In this document: positions 9,934-18,892 of the stretch, piece by piece
Layout: the number at the start of each line of letters is the position of its first letter
How positions within the stretch are numbered: position 1 is the first letter of the stretch
DNA from: Pedobacter ginsengisoli
Lineage (GTDB): Bacteria; Bacteroidota; Bacteroidia; Sphingobacteriales; Sphingobacteriaceae
Assembly: GCF_002736205.1 (NCBI RefSeq)
Contig: NZ_CP024091.1
Location: forward strand, 1,426,001 to 1,490,000
Direction of reading: 5' to 3'
Length of the DNA stretch: 64,000 nt
The notes under the pieces: generated by a model
Databases searched by the model: none
Told to the model about the DNA's origin: nothing
Seen by the model: only the letters and a program-made list of their open reading frames with translations
Program-made: the position numbers and the translations under genes

Positions 9934-11166
9934 ATGAAAATAATACTTCCTTTTTTTTATTTCCTGATCATATTTAATCCTTTTAGAAGTGAAGGTAGAA
10001 TGTTTAATGATAAAAAGCCTTTCCCTCAGCATGCAGCATATACTAAAGGAACAATTAAGCCAAACCATAAAACTCAGGCTCAGTTGGATGCCGATGTAAT
10101 TTTTGTTTATCAACGTTGGAAGAAAAACTATTTGACTGAAGATATTGGTGAAAAAGGACAATACTATATAAAGTACCAGCAAAGTGGGGCAGTTACCTGT
10201 TCTGAGGCCCATGGCTATGGAATGGTTACTCTGGCTTATATGGCCGGAGCCGATTCTAAGGCCAGGGACTATTTCGATGGAATGTTCCATTTTTTTAAAG
10301 CTCACCCAAGTAATGGCAATTCAAAATTAATGAATTGGCAGCAGGCGATAAAAGATGGTAAGGTTGTGTCTGTAGGGCGTAGCTGTGCGACTGATGGCGA
10401 CATGGATATTGCCTATGCATTATTATTGGCTGATAAACAGTGGGGCAGCAGTGGAAAAATAAATTATAAAGCCGAGGCAATTTCAATTATTAATGCTTTG
10501 AAAGCATCGATTATACACGCTAAATATAAAACTTTAAAAATGGGAGATTGGGCAGGAGAGGAAGGATCCCGAAGTACAGATGGAACCAGACCATCTGATT
10601 TTATGTTTCAGCATATTAAATCATATAAAAAATTTACGGGAGATGAGGTATGGGATACAGTAATCCAAAATTCGTACGGCATAGTTAATCACATATTTAA
10701 TAAATTTAGTAGTCAAACCGGTCTACTTCCTGATTTTGCTGAATACAAGAGTGGAAATTTTATTCCTGCAGTGGGTAAATTATTAGAAGCACCTACTGAT
10801 GGTTGTTACTCTTACAATGCTGCCCGAACCCCCTGGAGGCTGGCAACCGATTATTTAACTACGGGCAATACTACTCTAAAAAATCAACTTACCACTTTAA
10901 ACTCATGGATTAGAAATGAAACGTCTGATGATCCTGGCCGTATTCGTTCAGGATACCAGTTGGATGGTAAAATGATGGATGGCAGAAACTATCAGGACCT
11001 TACCTATCAATCTCCATTTATGGTCAGTGCTATGATTGATTCAAAGAATCAGCAATGGTTAAACAAACTTTGGGATAATGCTGTTAAAAACAACAAAAGC
11101 TACTTTGGCGATTCCATTACCATGTTATGTATGATTACTGCTTCAGGAAACTGGTGGTTACCTTAA
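9934..11166 (+). CDS. Glycoside hydrolase family 8 enzyme
   Basis: The sequence shows the hallmark GH8 motifs: S90-E91-A-H-G-Y-G-M, whose Glu is the general acid in the family, and A152-T-D154-G-D156-M-D158-IA-YALLLAD on the inner helices. GH8 enzymes are inverting endo- or exo-acting beta-1,4-glucanases, chitosanases or reducing-end xylanases; the subtype cannot be settled by eye. The N-terminal 20 residues form a hydrophobic export signal. The length of 410 residues is usual. The gene is 5 nt after a lipoprotein gene and may act on a polymer captured at the cell surface. Confidence 0.88.
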   Translation: MKIILPFFYFLIIFNPFRSEGRMFNDKKPFPQHAAYTKGTIKPNHKTQAQLDADVIFVYQRWKKNYLTEDIGEKGQYYIKYQQSGAVTCSEAHGYGMVTLAYMAGADSKARDYFDGMFHFFKAHPSNGNSKLMNWQQAIKDGKVVSVGRSCATDGDMDIAYALLLADKQWGSSGKINYKAEAISIINALKASIIHAKYKTLKMGDWAGEEGSRSTDGTRPSDFMFQHIKSYKKFTGDEVWDTVIQNSYGIVNHIFNKFSSQTGLLPDFAEYKSGNFIPAVGKLLEAPTDGCYSYNAARTPWRLATDYLTTGNTTLKNQLTTLNSWIRNETSDDPGRIRSGYQLDGKMMDGRNYQDLTYQSPFMVSAMIDSKNQQWLNKLWDNAVKNNKSYFGDSITMLCMITASGNWWLP

Positions 11167-11238
11167 ATCATTGTAAGTTTTTTCTGGTTTCTGCAACCTA
11201 TTAAGAAATCAGAAAAATATGTACTTAATTAATAATCT

Positions 11239-11715
11239 ATGCGTGAGCAATCCTTTGTACAGCTAATTCATGAGCATCAAGGTATTATTCACAAAATTTG
11301 CAGACTATACCGAGATAGTAAAGAAGATCGCGAAGATCTTTTTCAGGAAATTGCCTATCAATTATGGAAGTCTTTTGCCTCTTATAAAGGTGAAGCAAAG
11401 ATAAGCACCTGGATGTATCGTATTGCACTTAATACTGCGATTGCCTCATTCCGAAAAAAGAAACTTAATGTTGAATATCGACCAGAATTACCAGAGCTGC
11501 CTTATTTTGAAGAGAGTGATGAATATCAGATTCGACAAGAAAGGCTATTTGCTGTATTAAAGCAACTAAATGAAAGTGAAAAGGCCATAATTACCCTTTA
11601 CCTTGATGAGCTTAGTTACAAGCAGATCGCGGAAATAATTGGTATAAATGAAAATAATTTAGGAGTTAAACTCAATAGAATTAAACTAAAAATTCAAAAA
11701 CTTATAATCAGGTAA
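11239..11715 (+). CDS. ECF-family RNA polymerase sigma factor
   Basis: A compact 158-residue protein with sigma-70 region 2 at about 5-75 (HEHQGIIHKICRLYRDSKEDREDLFQEIAYQLWKS, then ISTWMYRIALNTAI) and region 4 at about 105-155 (LNESEKAIITLYLDELSYKQIAEIIGINENNLGVKLNRIK). It would redirect RNA polymerase to a small regulon. The gene is separated by only 2 nt from a small membrane protein that may act as its partner or anti-sigma factor. It is an ordinary two-domain ECF factor and serves as a useful contrast with the unusual sigma gene at 59117-59923. Confidence 0.9.
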   Translation: MREQSFVQLIHEHQGIIHKICRLYRDSKEDREDLFQEIAYQLWKSFASYKGEAKISTWMYRIALNTAIASFRKKKLNVEYRPELPELPYFEESDEYQIRQERLFAVLKQLNESEKAIITLYLDELSYKQIAEIIGINENNLGVKLNRIKLKIQKLIIR

Positions 11716-11717
11716 AT

Positions 11718-12275
11718 ATGGAACTCGATCAACTAAAATCCGCCTGGAATGCTATCCAAACACCGGTTAAAACTAATAACGAACTTAGTGCTATGCTTAT
11801 AGAAAGTAAGCACCCGGTACTAAAAGATATTCGAAAACAGTTTGCAATAGAGATTGTAGGCTGGTGTGCATTTCTTGTTTGTTATTACACCATGTTTGAT
11901 GGTGATCAGAAACCTCTTTTAATAAACATATTACTTATTGTATCTATGTTATTTGCTCTTATTCACAATGTTTCTGGCTATAGTTTTGCGAAATATCTCG
12001 TTAACGGGAGTACAATTGTATCTTCTTTAGAAAGATATCTATCTAAGGTAAGGGCTTACGCTGTGGTTTCAGTACTTTCCAGAATTATCCTTATGACAGG
12101 TTTTCTAACTTTTTTTACCTACAATATCAGCTTGACCACAAGCAAATACATTTTATTGGCTGTAGTGATTATTATATTTTTGATTCAGTTAGGCTGGCTA
12201 TCCCAGTTATGGGCAAAAAGACTTAAGATTCTTACCACGACGATTAAAGATTTTACTTCTGAAGGCAGTAATTAA
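11718..12275 (+). CDS. Membrane protein linked to ECF sigma factor (possible anti-sigma)
   Basis: The gene starts 2 nt after the ECF sigma stop codon, so translation is probably coupled. The 185-residue product has a soluble N-terminal ~48 residues (MELDQLKSAWNAIQ, a motif common in Bacteroidota proteins encoded next to sigma factors), then about four hydrophobic helices (near 50-66, 70-90, 115-135 and 142-162). The position, topology and cytosolic N-terminus suit a sigma-controlling membrane protein, but no classical zinc anti-sigma motif is present. The regulatory role is inferred from context only. Confidence 0.7.
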   Translation: MELDQLKSAWNAIQTPVKTNNELSAMLIESKHPVLKDIRKQFAIEIVGWCAFLVCYYTMFDGDQKPLLINILLIVSMLFALIHNVSGYSFAKYLVNGSTIVSSLERYLSKVRAYAVVSVLSRIILMTGFLTFFTYNISLTTSKYILLAVVIIIFLIQLGWLSQLWAKRLKILTTTIKDFTSEGSN

Positions 12276-12319
12276 TAGAACAAGGGGTATAAAGAATCGT
12301 CTTAAACGGGAGTAAAAAG

Positions 12320-12361
12320 AAAAGGGTTAATTATCTTATTTAAAGATGATTAACCCTTTTT
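12320..12361. terminator. Bidirectional hairpin terminator between convergent genes
   Basis: A 16-bp near-perfect stem (AAAAGGGTTAATTATC at 12320-12335 against the segment 12345-12361) encloses a 9-nt loop. It has a T-run on the plus side and A-rich sequence on the other, so it can end transcripts from both the membrane-protein gene and the convergent cold-shock gene. Confidence 0.8.
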
Positions 12362-12380
12362 AATTTATAAAATGAGTTGA

Positions 12381-12572
12381 TTAACTAATTTTAACATTAA
12401 TTGCGTTTAAGCCTTTTTTACCTTGCTCAACGTCGTAGCTAACTGAATCATTCTCACGAATTCTATCAATTAAGCCTGAGGCGTGTACAAAGATTTCAGC
12501 ATCACCATTAGCTGGTACGATAAATCCAAAACCTTTTGTTTCATTGAAAAACTTTACTGTTCCTTGTTGCAT
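12381..12572 (-). CDS. Cold-shock domain protein (CspA family)
   Basis: The 63-residue protein is a single cold-shock OB-fold. RNP1-like KGFGFI (residues 13-18) and RNP2-like EIFVHASGL are both present, with MQQGTVKFFNETKGFGF at the start. These proteins bind single-stranded RNA and DNA and act as RNA chaperones. The length is normal and no neighbouring gene is functionally linked. The long A+T-rich leader upstream (12573-12660) is typical of csp genes, whose mRNA leaders can be regulatory, but no specific element can be demonstrated. Confidence 0.93.
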   Translation of the reverse strand: MQQGTVKFFNETKGFGFIVPANGDAEIFVHASGLIDRIRENDSVSYDVEQGKKGLNAINVKIS

Positions 12573-12670
12573 TATATTGTAATTAAATTATTTCCAAAGG
12601 TAATTTTAATTTATTGAAAAACAGTAAGATATTGCAATATTATGGCAATAAAATTTTAAAGTAGCTATTT

Positions 12671-12880
12671 TTACTTTTTTGAAGTTAGCAGAATAGCTAC
12701 CCCTGCCACTAAAATAATACCTCCAACATAAGGAGGCCAGTTAACACTTTTTTCTTTATCGGCTGATACCTGAATAGGGCCTGCATCTATAATTTTTTCT
12801 TTTTTTGTATATGTAAATCCTGTCCAAATCAGCATAACAACACCCAAAATTATCATTACTAATGCTATTGTTTTATTCAT
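12671..12880 (-). CDS. Small two-helix membrane protein (DUF3185-like)
   Basis: The ATG at 12880 gives a 69-residue protein beginning MNKTIALVMIILGVVML. It has an N-terminal transmembrane helix, a polar loop of about 25 residues (TYTKKEKIIDAGPIQVSADKEKSVNWPP) and a second helix (YVGGIILVAGVAILLTSKK). The longer frame would need a TTG start, so the ATG is preferred. The I-D-x-G-P-I-Q-V segment and Pro-Pro-Tyr-Val-Gly-Gly turn are common in small inner-membrane proteins of Bacteroidota. Function is unknown. Confidence 0.7.
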   Translation of the reverse strand: MNKTIALVMIILGVVMLIWTGFTYTKKEKIIDAGPIQVSADKEKSVNWPPYVGGIILVAGVAILLTSKK

Positions 12881-13053
12881 GGCTAGTTTTATTTGTCCGT
12901 TATACAACAGACCAGCAGATCAAAAGTTTGAATATAAATTAGCTGATTAGTAATCTTTTTAAAATCAGCTTACGTAACAAAGTAATGTTATAGAGCTTGT
13001 ATTCGCAAAGTTTACAGCCTTTATGATTAAATTGCCGCAATAATTTCAAACTC

Positions 13054-13521
13054 ATGAATAACCTATTTCTAAAAACAGTTGCTATTGTATTATTTTTTGT
13101 AGCTAGGGTAAATACTTCTAATGCACAACAACTTCCTTCTGCTAAGTTACAGAGTAATCCATGGACCAAAAATCAACTTATGGAACCTTCTGTTTTAGCA
13201 AAAATGATTGAAAAAGGACAGAAAATCCGTATTTATAATATCGGTGTTGTTGAAGATATAAAGGGCGCTACCCATCTTGGAGCTGCCAGCGAAAAGCAAA
13301 ACGTTGAAAAGTTAAGCAAGGTATTAAAGGGACTTCCAAAAAATGAAACGATTGTGGTGTATTGTGGCTGCTGCCCAATGGATAAATGCCCAAATATCAG
13401 ACCCGCTTTTAAAGCATTAAATGATCAAAAGTTTACCAAAGCATATTTGTTAAATTTAACAGTCAATTTAAAAACAGAATGGATTAACAAAGGTTATCCA
13501 CTTGCTCAGCCTGTTAAATAA
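13054..13521 (+). CDS. Secreted rhodanese-like domain protein
   Basis: A signal peptide (residues 1-24, cut near SNAQ) precedes a rhodanese-type fold. The active-site loop is unusual: VVYCGCCPMDKCPNIRPAF puts the catalytic Cys after VVYC and adds three more Cys residues, unlike the simple CRxGxR loop of classical sulfurtransferases. Such Cys-rich loops occur in periplasmic rhodanese homologues of Bacteroidota. It may move sulfane sulfur or bind a metal in the periplasm. The gene stands alone and converges with the DUF1801 gene 7 nt away. The family is likely; the activity is open. Confidence 0.75.
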   Translation: MNNLFLKTVAIVLFFVARVNTSNAQQLPSAKLQSNPWTKNQLMEPSVLAKMIEKGQKIRIYNIGVVEDIKGATHLGAASEKQNVEKLSKVLKGLPKNETIVVYCGCCPMDKCPNIRPAFKALNDQKFTKAYLLNLTVNLKTEWINKGYPLAQPVK

Positions 13522-13528
13522 ACTGTAT

Positions 13529-13921
13529 TTATTTTTGTTTCTTTAAGGAAGTTTTTTTCCTGTTTTCAATTGCCCGGTATGCTGTTATTCTAGAAATTAT
13601 TTCTACCGGGAGTGGTTTGTTTAGTGGAAATTTTATAGTTCCCTTGGATAATTCGTAACCAGATAGCTGATCTTTAAACTCGGTTATTCCACCTGGACCG
13701 GGATAAAAACCAATGTGATTCTTGTAGCCTCCAAAATGCACTAAATTGCCATTTAAAAATAATGTTGGAATGCCATAACTGATTTTTTCTTCAGCATCGG
13801 GTGCCACATCGTTTACTATTTTTCTAAACTCTTGTAAAACATGCTGTACCTCATCAGGAAAAGCTGAAATATAGTCATCAATTGTTGTCGGTTTATCGTT
13901 TTTTATCATAACATAAGGCAT
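13529..13921 (-). CDS. DUF1801 (YdhG-like) protein
   Basis: The product matches the DUF1801/YdhG fold: an N-terminal TIDDYISAFPDEVQHVLQEFRKIV helix, then DAEEKISYGIPTLFLNGNLVHFGGYKNHIGFYPG and SKGTIKFPLNKPLPVEII. Family members have been linked to iron handling (frataxin-like YdhG), though most are uncharacterised. The ATG at 13921 (MPYVMIKND) is preferred over a TTG four codons upstream; an ATG at 13909 is also possible. The gene is monocistronic and convergent with the rhodanese gene. The family call is good, the physiological role uncertain. Confidence 0.8.
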   Translation of the reverse strand: MPYVMIKNDKPTTIDDYISAFPDEVQHVLQEFRKIVNDVAPDAEEKISYGIPTLFLNGNLVHFGGYKNHIGFYPGPGGITEFKDQLSGYELSKGTIKFPLNKPLPVEIISRITAYRAIENRKKTSLKKQK

Positions 13922-13989
13922 GTGTCTAATCAAAAATACAAATAAAAGTTTGTCGTCAAATATTTGCTATATTAGTTCTTAAAAAAGAA

Positions 13990-15357
13990 ATGGTTCGAAA
14001 ATTAGGTGCAGCTACTACGCTTATATTGTGCTTGATAACTTTGCTTGTTCAAGCTCAGACTACAACATCGTTAACTGTTATAACTCCCACCACTGCTTTA
14101 TCTCATTATCTGAATAATGCTGATAACACCTTTAAATGGGAGTTGAAGGATTCTTATGATCTTGATGATGTTACTGTATTTACCATTTTACTTACTTCGC
14201 AAAAGTGGAGAGAATACACCTGGACACATCAGCTTAGCATAATGGTTCCAAAAGAAAATAAATATGATGGAGCTTTACTGTTTATTACAGGCGGCAGCGT
14301 AGATAAAGAAGGGCTGCCAAACTGGAGCCAAAAGGGGGATGGCCTGATTAAAACTTTTGGTGAAATAGCAAGAGAAAATAGGGCTGTAGTAGCCGTACTG
14401 AAGCAAACTCCAAATCAGCCTCTTTATAACAATTTAACTGAAGATGCTTTAATATCTTATACACTTCACAATTTTAAGAAAGATGGCGACTACAGCTGGC
14501 CATTGCTATTTCCTATGGTTAAGTCGGCAAAAAGTGCGATGGATGCTGTTCAGGAATTCTCAAAACAAAAATTGCATCATACCATCAATAGATTTGTTGT
14601 ATCAGGAGCATCAAAACGTGGCTGGACAACATGGCTTACCGGCGCTGTTGATAAGCGTGTAACTGCAATTGCTCCTATGGTTATTGATATGCTGAATATG
14701 CCTGTAAGTATGAACTATCAAATAAAAGTTTGGAAAGATTACAGCATTCAGATAGAGGATTATGTTAAACTTGGCCTTGTTCAGGATCTGGGTACCGGAA
14801 GTACCAATAATTTAACAACTATGATTGATCCTTATGCTTATCGTAAGTCACTAACAATGCCAAAAATGATTTTAATGGGCACTAATGATGAATATTGGCC
14901 AATTGACAATATAAAAAACTATTACGACAGTATTCCGGGACAAAACTTAATTCATTATATCCCAAATGTGGGCCATGGGTTGGGTGATGGTAAGGAGGCC
15001 ATGACTACCTTAAGTTCATTCTTTGGACTTACTATGTCTAAATCATCATATCCGGTATGTACATGGAAATCTTCTCAAAGTAATAAGGGAGTTAAGGTTA
15101 GTATTAAAACCACTGCAGATAAGTTAATTGATGTTACATTGTGGTATGCAGATTCGCCTGATCTGGATTTTAGAAATGATAAATGGGAGTCGAGAAAACT
15201 GGATGTTAAACCTAAATCTGAAATAAATGCATTTGAAACATATCCGAATTCGGGTTACAAGGCATTTTATGTCGATTTGAAGTACAAGGACTCTAAAGGT
15301 GGGCAGTATGTGGAAAGTACACGGGTATTTATGGTAAATGATAAGGAACTTTTGTAA
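13990..15357 (+). CDS. PhoPQ-activated pathogenicity-related (PqaA-type) protein
   Basis: A signal peptide (about 22 residues ending QAQ) leads into a PqaA-type alpha/beta-hydrolase-like domain. Matching features are WELKDSYDLDDVTVFTILLTSQKWREYTWTH, GALLFITGGS, AVVAVLKQTPNQPLY, and FVVSGASKRGWTTWLTGAVDKRV, where the Ser of SGASKRG sits at the nucleophile elbow, followed by MGTNDEYWPIDN and the late His of PNVGHGLG. The family was named for a Salmonella PhoPQ-regulated gene; substrates are unknown. In this organism it is most simply an exported hydrolase. It diverges from the DUF1801 gene. Confidence 0.85.
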   Translation: MVRKLGAATTLILCLITLLVQAQTTTSLTVITPTTALSHYLNNADNTFKWELKDSYDLDDVTVFTILLTSQKWREYTWTHQLSIMVPKENKYDGALLFITGGSVDKEGLPNWSQKGDGLIKTFGEIARENRAVVAVLKQTPNQPLYNNLTEDALISYTLHNFKKDGDYSWPLLFPMVKSAKSAMDAVQEFSKQKLHHTINRFVVSGASKRGWTTWLTGAVDKRVTAIAPMVIDMLNMPVSMNYQIKVWKDYSIQIEDYVKLGLVQDLGTGSTNNLTTMIDPYAYRKSLTMPKMILMGTNDEYWPIDNIKNYYDSIPGQNLIHYIPNVGHGLGDGKEAMTTLSSFFGLTMSKSSYPVCTWKSSQSNKGVKVSIKTTADKLIDVTLWYADSPDLDFRNDKWESRKLDVKPKSEINAFETYPNSGYKAFYVDLKYKDSKGGQYVESTRVFMVNDKELL

Positions 15358-15362
15358 CTAGT

Positions 15363-16082
15363 TTATTTACTTAAGTAATAAAACATCATCCCAAATAGGG
15401 AGGCTACAAGTGTATTCAGGAAATTTACCATGTCATTGTTCAAATAGCTTTTACGTTCAAGCGTAGCGCCAAGTAAGGAATCTGTAATGTTCCCAATTAT
15501 TCCTGCGGCAATAACCAAAAGACTTTTTTTATCAAATCCTGTATAAATTAAGGCTATTACGCATGCGCCACAAGCGCCTATAAGTGTTCCTTCTAAACTT
15601 ATAACTCCATCCAGGCCATTGGCATCCTTTTTAAAAGTCAGAATGTTATAAAATCTGCGTCCGTATACCATTCCCAGTTCAGAAGATAGGGTGTCGGCAA
15701 GTGCAGATGCAAGGCTTGCGGCCACCATTAAAATATATAAATCTGAATGATGATGATCTACTAAAGCTAAAATAGCCAATAAGCCGGCAACACCACCATT
15801 TGCAAATACTTGTCCGGCATTTCTACCCATGCTATACGTAATTTCAGGATGATACCTTGCTTTAAGTTGTTTTTTATGGGCTGTTGCCAATACACCGAGA
15901 ATGAAAAAGGTAACAAGCATTAAAATGCCGGTTTCTCCAAATGCTGCAAATACAAATAAACCAATTAAACCAGCAGTAAGTGATGCAGGCACAGTTAATT
16001 TTCTTGCCCACACGCATATTACCATCATGGCAATTAGTAATACCACAATAATAAATAAGTTGGGAGATAATGTTATAGGCAT
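15363..16082 (-). CDS. DUF92 family integral membrane protein
   Basis: The 239-residue protein has about six hydrophobic helices. It carries the DUF92 signature LTVPASLTAGLIGLFVFAAFG near the N-terminus, TAHKKQLKARYHPE and GRNAGQVFANGGVAGLLAIL in the middle, and SALADTLSSELGMVYG, GTLIGACGA, GNITDSLLGATLE in the C-terminal half. Some relatives in phototrophs take part in phytyl-phosphate (vitamin E) metabolism, so a lipid-related kinase role is conceivable but not shown here. The gene converges with the PqaA gene and precedes or follows the helicase gene by only 15 nt, so they may share a transcript. Confidence 0.82.
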   Translation of the reverse strand: MPITLSPNLFIIVVLLIAMMVICVWARKLTVPASLTAGLIGLFVFAAFGETGILMLVTFFILGVLATAHKKQLKARYHPEITYSMGRNAGQVFANGGVAGLLAILALVDHHHSDLYILMVAASLASALADTLSSELGMVYGRRFYNILTFKKDANGLDGVISLEGTLIGACGACVIALIYTGFDKKSLLVIAAGIIGNITDSLLGATLERKSYLNNDMVNFLNTLVASLFGMMFYYLSK

Positions 16083-16097
16083 TAGTTTTACCGAAAT

Positions 16098-18008
16098 TTA
16101 GAATAGTTGTAATGTAACAACCGGCTCTGTAGCAGATGAGCCTGGTTTACTTTGGGGTTTAGTTTTATGTTTAACAATCCAGGCAGTATAATCTTCTGGT
16201 TTTATAGTCTCTTTTAGTAAGCCCGAAGCAAATTGCATTTGCGAAACCCTGGCTTCAATTATTTGCCTGTATTTTTGCAATAAGTGCTGTATTTGCTGTT
16301 GAATTTTGTTTTTTGGTTTAATTCTAATGTTTTTGTTTACAGGGTTTAGTAGCTGTATTGTTATTTCTTTACCAAAATAAGCTAATGCTGATTCAATTCT
16401 TGCTTGAAACACTTGCTGATCTTTAAAGCCAGTCTGTTTATGCAGTTGCTTTACCTGATTTTGGAATTTATCTGATAGGGCCATAAGGTCTCTAACCGAT
16501 TTATCCAATTGTACAAGCAGAGATTTAAATTCTGGAAGGTGTGATTTAACAATCTCAGCATTAGAGCTGATAGTTTCCAATCCGATAAGTACACGGTTTA
16601 GAGAAAAGTGGTTTAACACCATCTGAAGTATGAATTTTTCTTGCTCAGTAATTAAAATGTCAGCTAAATCACCCTCGCCTGAAGGGTTCATATAATTAAT
16701 CACCTCAGTATTTGATCTTAAACTTTCAGTGCTAATTCTGGATTTTAAAATAAGCCCGTTTAAGGTTCTAACGCGGCTTAAAGCAACATATACCTGGCCG
16801 GCAACAAATGACTTCCCGGCATCTATTATGGCGTTATCAAATGTTAATCCCTGACTTTTATGAATGGTAACAGCCCAGGCTAATTTAATAGGATATTGTG
16901 AAAACTCACCAACCTGTTGTTGTATAATGTCTTGTTCCGGATCAGCTTTATATTCAAAAGATTGCCATGAAGTTTTTTCTAATAGCAAATCATCTTCCTG
17001 TGGAAAAGAGATGTAGATTTCTCCATCCTTAACAGATTTAACCTTCCCAATTTTTCCGTTGTAGTACTTTCGATTATCGCCCGTATCATTTTTTATGAAC
17101 ATAATCTGGGCACCTTCTTTAAGTTTTAAAGTTTGCTCAGCTTGCAATCCCATATCTCTAAACTCGCCACTTATTTCTCCTTCAAAGGTATATTCATTGC
17201 CCTCAAGCTCTTCTAATTTTTCCTTGTTAATGGTATTTGCTTCGGCATTATGGGAGGTAATGATAATGGGGTTCAAATCTTCAGTAGATTTGAATTGAGG
17301 TTCAAATCTTTTGTTTAACAGATCCAAACTACTTTCACTGATCTGATTGTTCCTTATGTCATTTAGAATATTGATAAATTCAGGTTCAGTTTGTCTAAAT
17401 ACAGTGGTAAGTTCTATCTGTAAAAGTGGGTTTCTGCGTACTACAAGTGCATCAAAAAAGTATGGAGAAGGGTAGGCTTTGCTTAAAAATGCCCAGTCTT
17501 CTCTTTTGGTAACTGGTGGTAGCTGATATAAATCACCAATTAAAAGGAGTTGAACACCACCAAAAGGAATTGTGTTTTTTCTTACTGATCTAAGAATGGC
17601 ATCAATCACATCCAGTAAATCACAACGTACCATTGATACCTCATCAATAACAAGTAGCTCCAACTCATTAAAAAGATTCAATTTTTCTCTGGTATAACTT
17701 AAATCAGAAACCATAGATTGAATAGATAATATTCCCGATTGCAAGTTTTCTAAGCTAATGTCGCCAGGGAAGAAAGAGCCAGGTGGCAGTTGAAAAAAAG
17801 AATTTATGGTTGTTCCCTTAGCATTCATTGCTGCAACTCCGGTAGGGGCCACAACTGCCATTTTTTTTGAGCTGCTTTCCTTAATTCGCTTAAGTAAGGT
17901 GGTTTTTCCTGTTCCAGCCTTCCCTGTCAAAAAGATATTCTGATTGGTATAGTCAATAAAAGATAAAACTTTGTCAAAAATTGAATTAGAAGAACCGTCA
18001 TTACTCAT
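16098..18008 (-). CDS. PIF1/RecD-like superfamily 1 helicase
   Basis: The N-terminal ATPase carries Walker A G29-KAGTGK-T36, an AVVAPTGVAAMNAKGTTINSFF motif typical of PIF1-like helicases, Walker B LLVIDEVSMV and the GVQLLLIGDLYQLPPV segment. Later motifs include LTTVFRQTEPEF and the UvrD-type C-terminal motif KLAWAVTIHKSQGLTFDNAIID with VYVALSRVRTLNGL. A C-terminal extension (about 470-636) is helical and Lys-rich. The enzyme would unwind DNA or RNA-DNA hybrids with 5'-3' polarity by family analogy. It is a full-length chromosomal helicase and not part of a visible mobile element. Confidence 0.9.
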   Translation of the reverse strand: MSNDGSSNSIFDKVLSFIDYTNQNIFLTGKAGTGKTTLLKRIKESSSKKMAVVAPTGVAAMNAKGTTINSFFQLPPGSFFPGDISLENLQSGILSIQSMVSDLSYTREKLNLFNELELLVIDEVSMVRCDLLDVIDAILRSVRKNTIPFGGVQLLLIGDLYQLPPVTKREDWAFLSKAYPSPYFFDALVVRRNPLLQIELTTVFRQTEPEFINILNDIRNNQISESSLDLLNKRFEPQFKSTEDLNPIIITSHNAEANTINKEKLEELEGNEYTFEGEISGEFRDMGLQAEQTLKLKEGAQIMFIKNDTGDNRKYYNGKIGKVKSVKDGEIYISFPQEDDLLLEKTSWQSFEYKADPEQDIIQQQVGEFSQYPIKLAWAVTIHKSQGLTFDNAIIDAGKSFVAGQVYVALSRVRTLNGLILKSRISTESLRSNTEVINYMNPSGEGDLADILITEQEKFILQMVLNHFSLNRVLIGLETISSNAEIVKSHLPEFKSLLVQLDKSVRDLMALSDKFQNQVKQLHKQTGFKDQQVFQARIESALAYFGKEITIQLLNPVNKNIRIKPKNKIQQQIQHLLQKYRQIIEARVSQMQFASGLLKETIKPEDYTAWIVKHKTKPQSKPGSSATEPVVTLQLF

Positions 18009-18062
18009 AGAGCAAATTTAATTGAAATTTTCTCGGGTTCCGCCGAATGTTGAAATGTATTA

Positions 18063-18096
18063 TTTGTTCCGGTTGTTATCAAAAATAATATATTTG
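18063..18096 (+). promoter_or_regulatory. Bacteroidota-type promoter upstream of TPR gene
   Basis: TATATTTG at 18089-18096 is an exact match to the Bacteroidota -7 consensus TAnnTTTG. TTTG at 18063-18066 can serve as the -33 element with a 22-nt spacer. Transcription would start near 18103, just before the ATG at 18121. The spacing supports that ATG as the true start of the next gene. Confidence 0.55.
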
Positions 18097-18120
18097 TTAA
18101 ATAACCAATTAACGCATTTT

Positions 18121-18846
18121 ATGAAACGATTTATAATAGCTTCATTAATTTCTATATCAATTATTTCATGTAATTATGCGCAGCAGCCTGCAAATGCCAA
18201 TTCAGAACTACCTGGCAAGGCAATCAGTTATCAGGATTGGAAGAAGGAGGCAGAAACAAATATTAGACTTAGCCCTAAGTTTGGTAATGCAGTTAAATCA
18301 GAATCGCAGAAGCAGGCAGATCGGAAATTTATTGATGATTGCCTGAAACAACATGGCGATCATCATAAAGCATCAGAGGAAGTTGTAAAATTAGGCTTTG
18401 ATTATCTTTATAAAGGCGATCTTAAAACAGCGATGTACCGGTTTAATCAGGCCTGGCTATTAGAACCTAAAAATGAAAATGCTTTCTGGGGATTTTCAGC
18501 AGTTTATTTTACCCTTGGAGATCATGAAAAGGCAATGGAGCAGTTGAATGAAGGGCTTGTTCTGAATCCTAACAGCTCAAATTTACTTACTGATAAGGCT
18601 ACAATATATTATGCCAAATATCCTGCAAATAATGATTCAAAGGATTTGTCGACTGCTATAGATTTATTAAACCAATCGTATAAAATAGATCCTGCAAATC
18701 AAAATACTGTATTCAAATTATCTGTAGTTTATTTTATGAAGCAAGATTGTAAAAATGCTTTAAAGTATTATAATGAATGCAAATCACTTGGTGGTAGACC
18801 CATCACAAAAGATTATACCGAAGCACTTAAAAAGCTTTGTCCATAA
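18121..18846 (+). CDS. Secreted TPR-repeat protein
   Basis: The ATG at 18121 is chosen because it gives a normal export signal (MKRFIIASLISISIISCNYAQQ) and lies just downstream of a good promoter; the longer frame from 18022 would run through that promoter. Cys at residue 17 could be a lipobox. The mature part holds three or four tetratricopeptide units: YLYKGDLKTAMYRFNQAWLLEPKNENAFW, YFTLGDHEKAMEQLNEGLVLNPNSS and a third ending YKIDPANQ, then DCKNALKYYNECKSL. TPRs mediate protein contacts; the partner is unknown. A chitinase gene follows 46 nt downstream. Confidence 0.75.
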   Translation: MKRFIIASLISISIISCNYAQQPANANSELPGKAISYQDWKKEAETNIRLSPKFGNAVKSESQKQADRKFIDDCLKQHGDHHKASEEVVKLGFDYLYKGDLKTAMYRFNQAWLLEPKNENAFWGFSAVYFTLGDHEKAMEQLNEGLVLNPNSSNLLTDKATIYYAKYPANNDSKDLSTAIDLLNQSYKIDPANQNTVFKLSVVYFMKQDCKNALKYYNECKSLGGRPITKDYTEALKKLCP

Positions 18847-18892
18847 AACACGACCATTTTTTCTAAATTTAGACACCTAAACCAACCGAACG

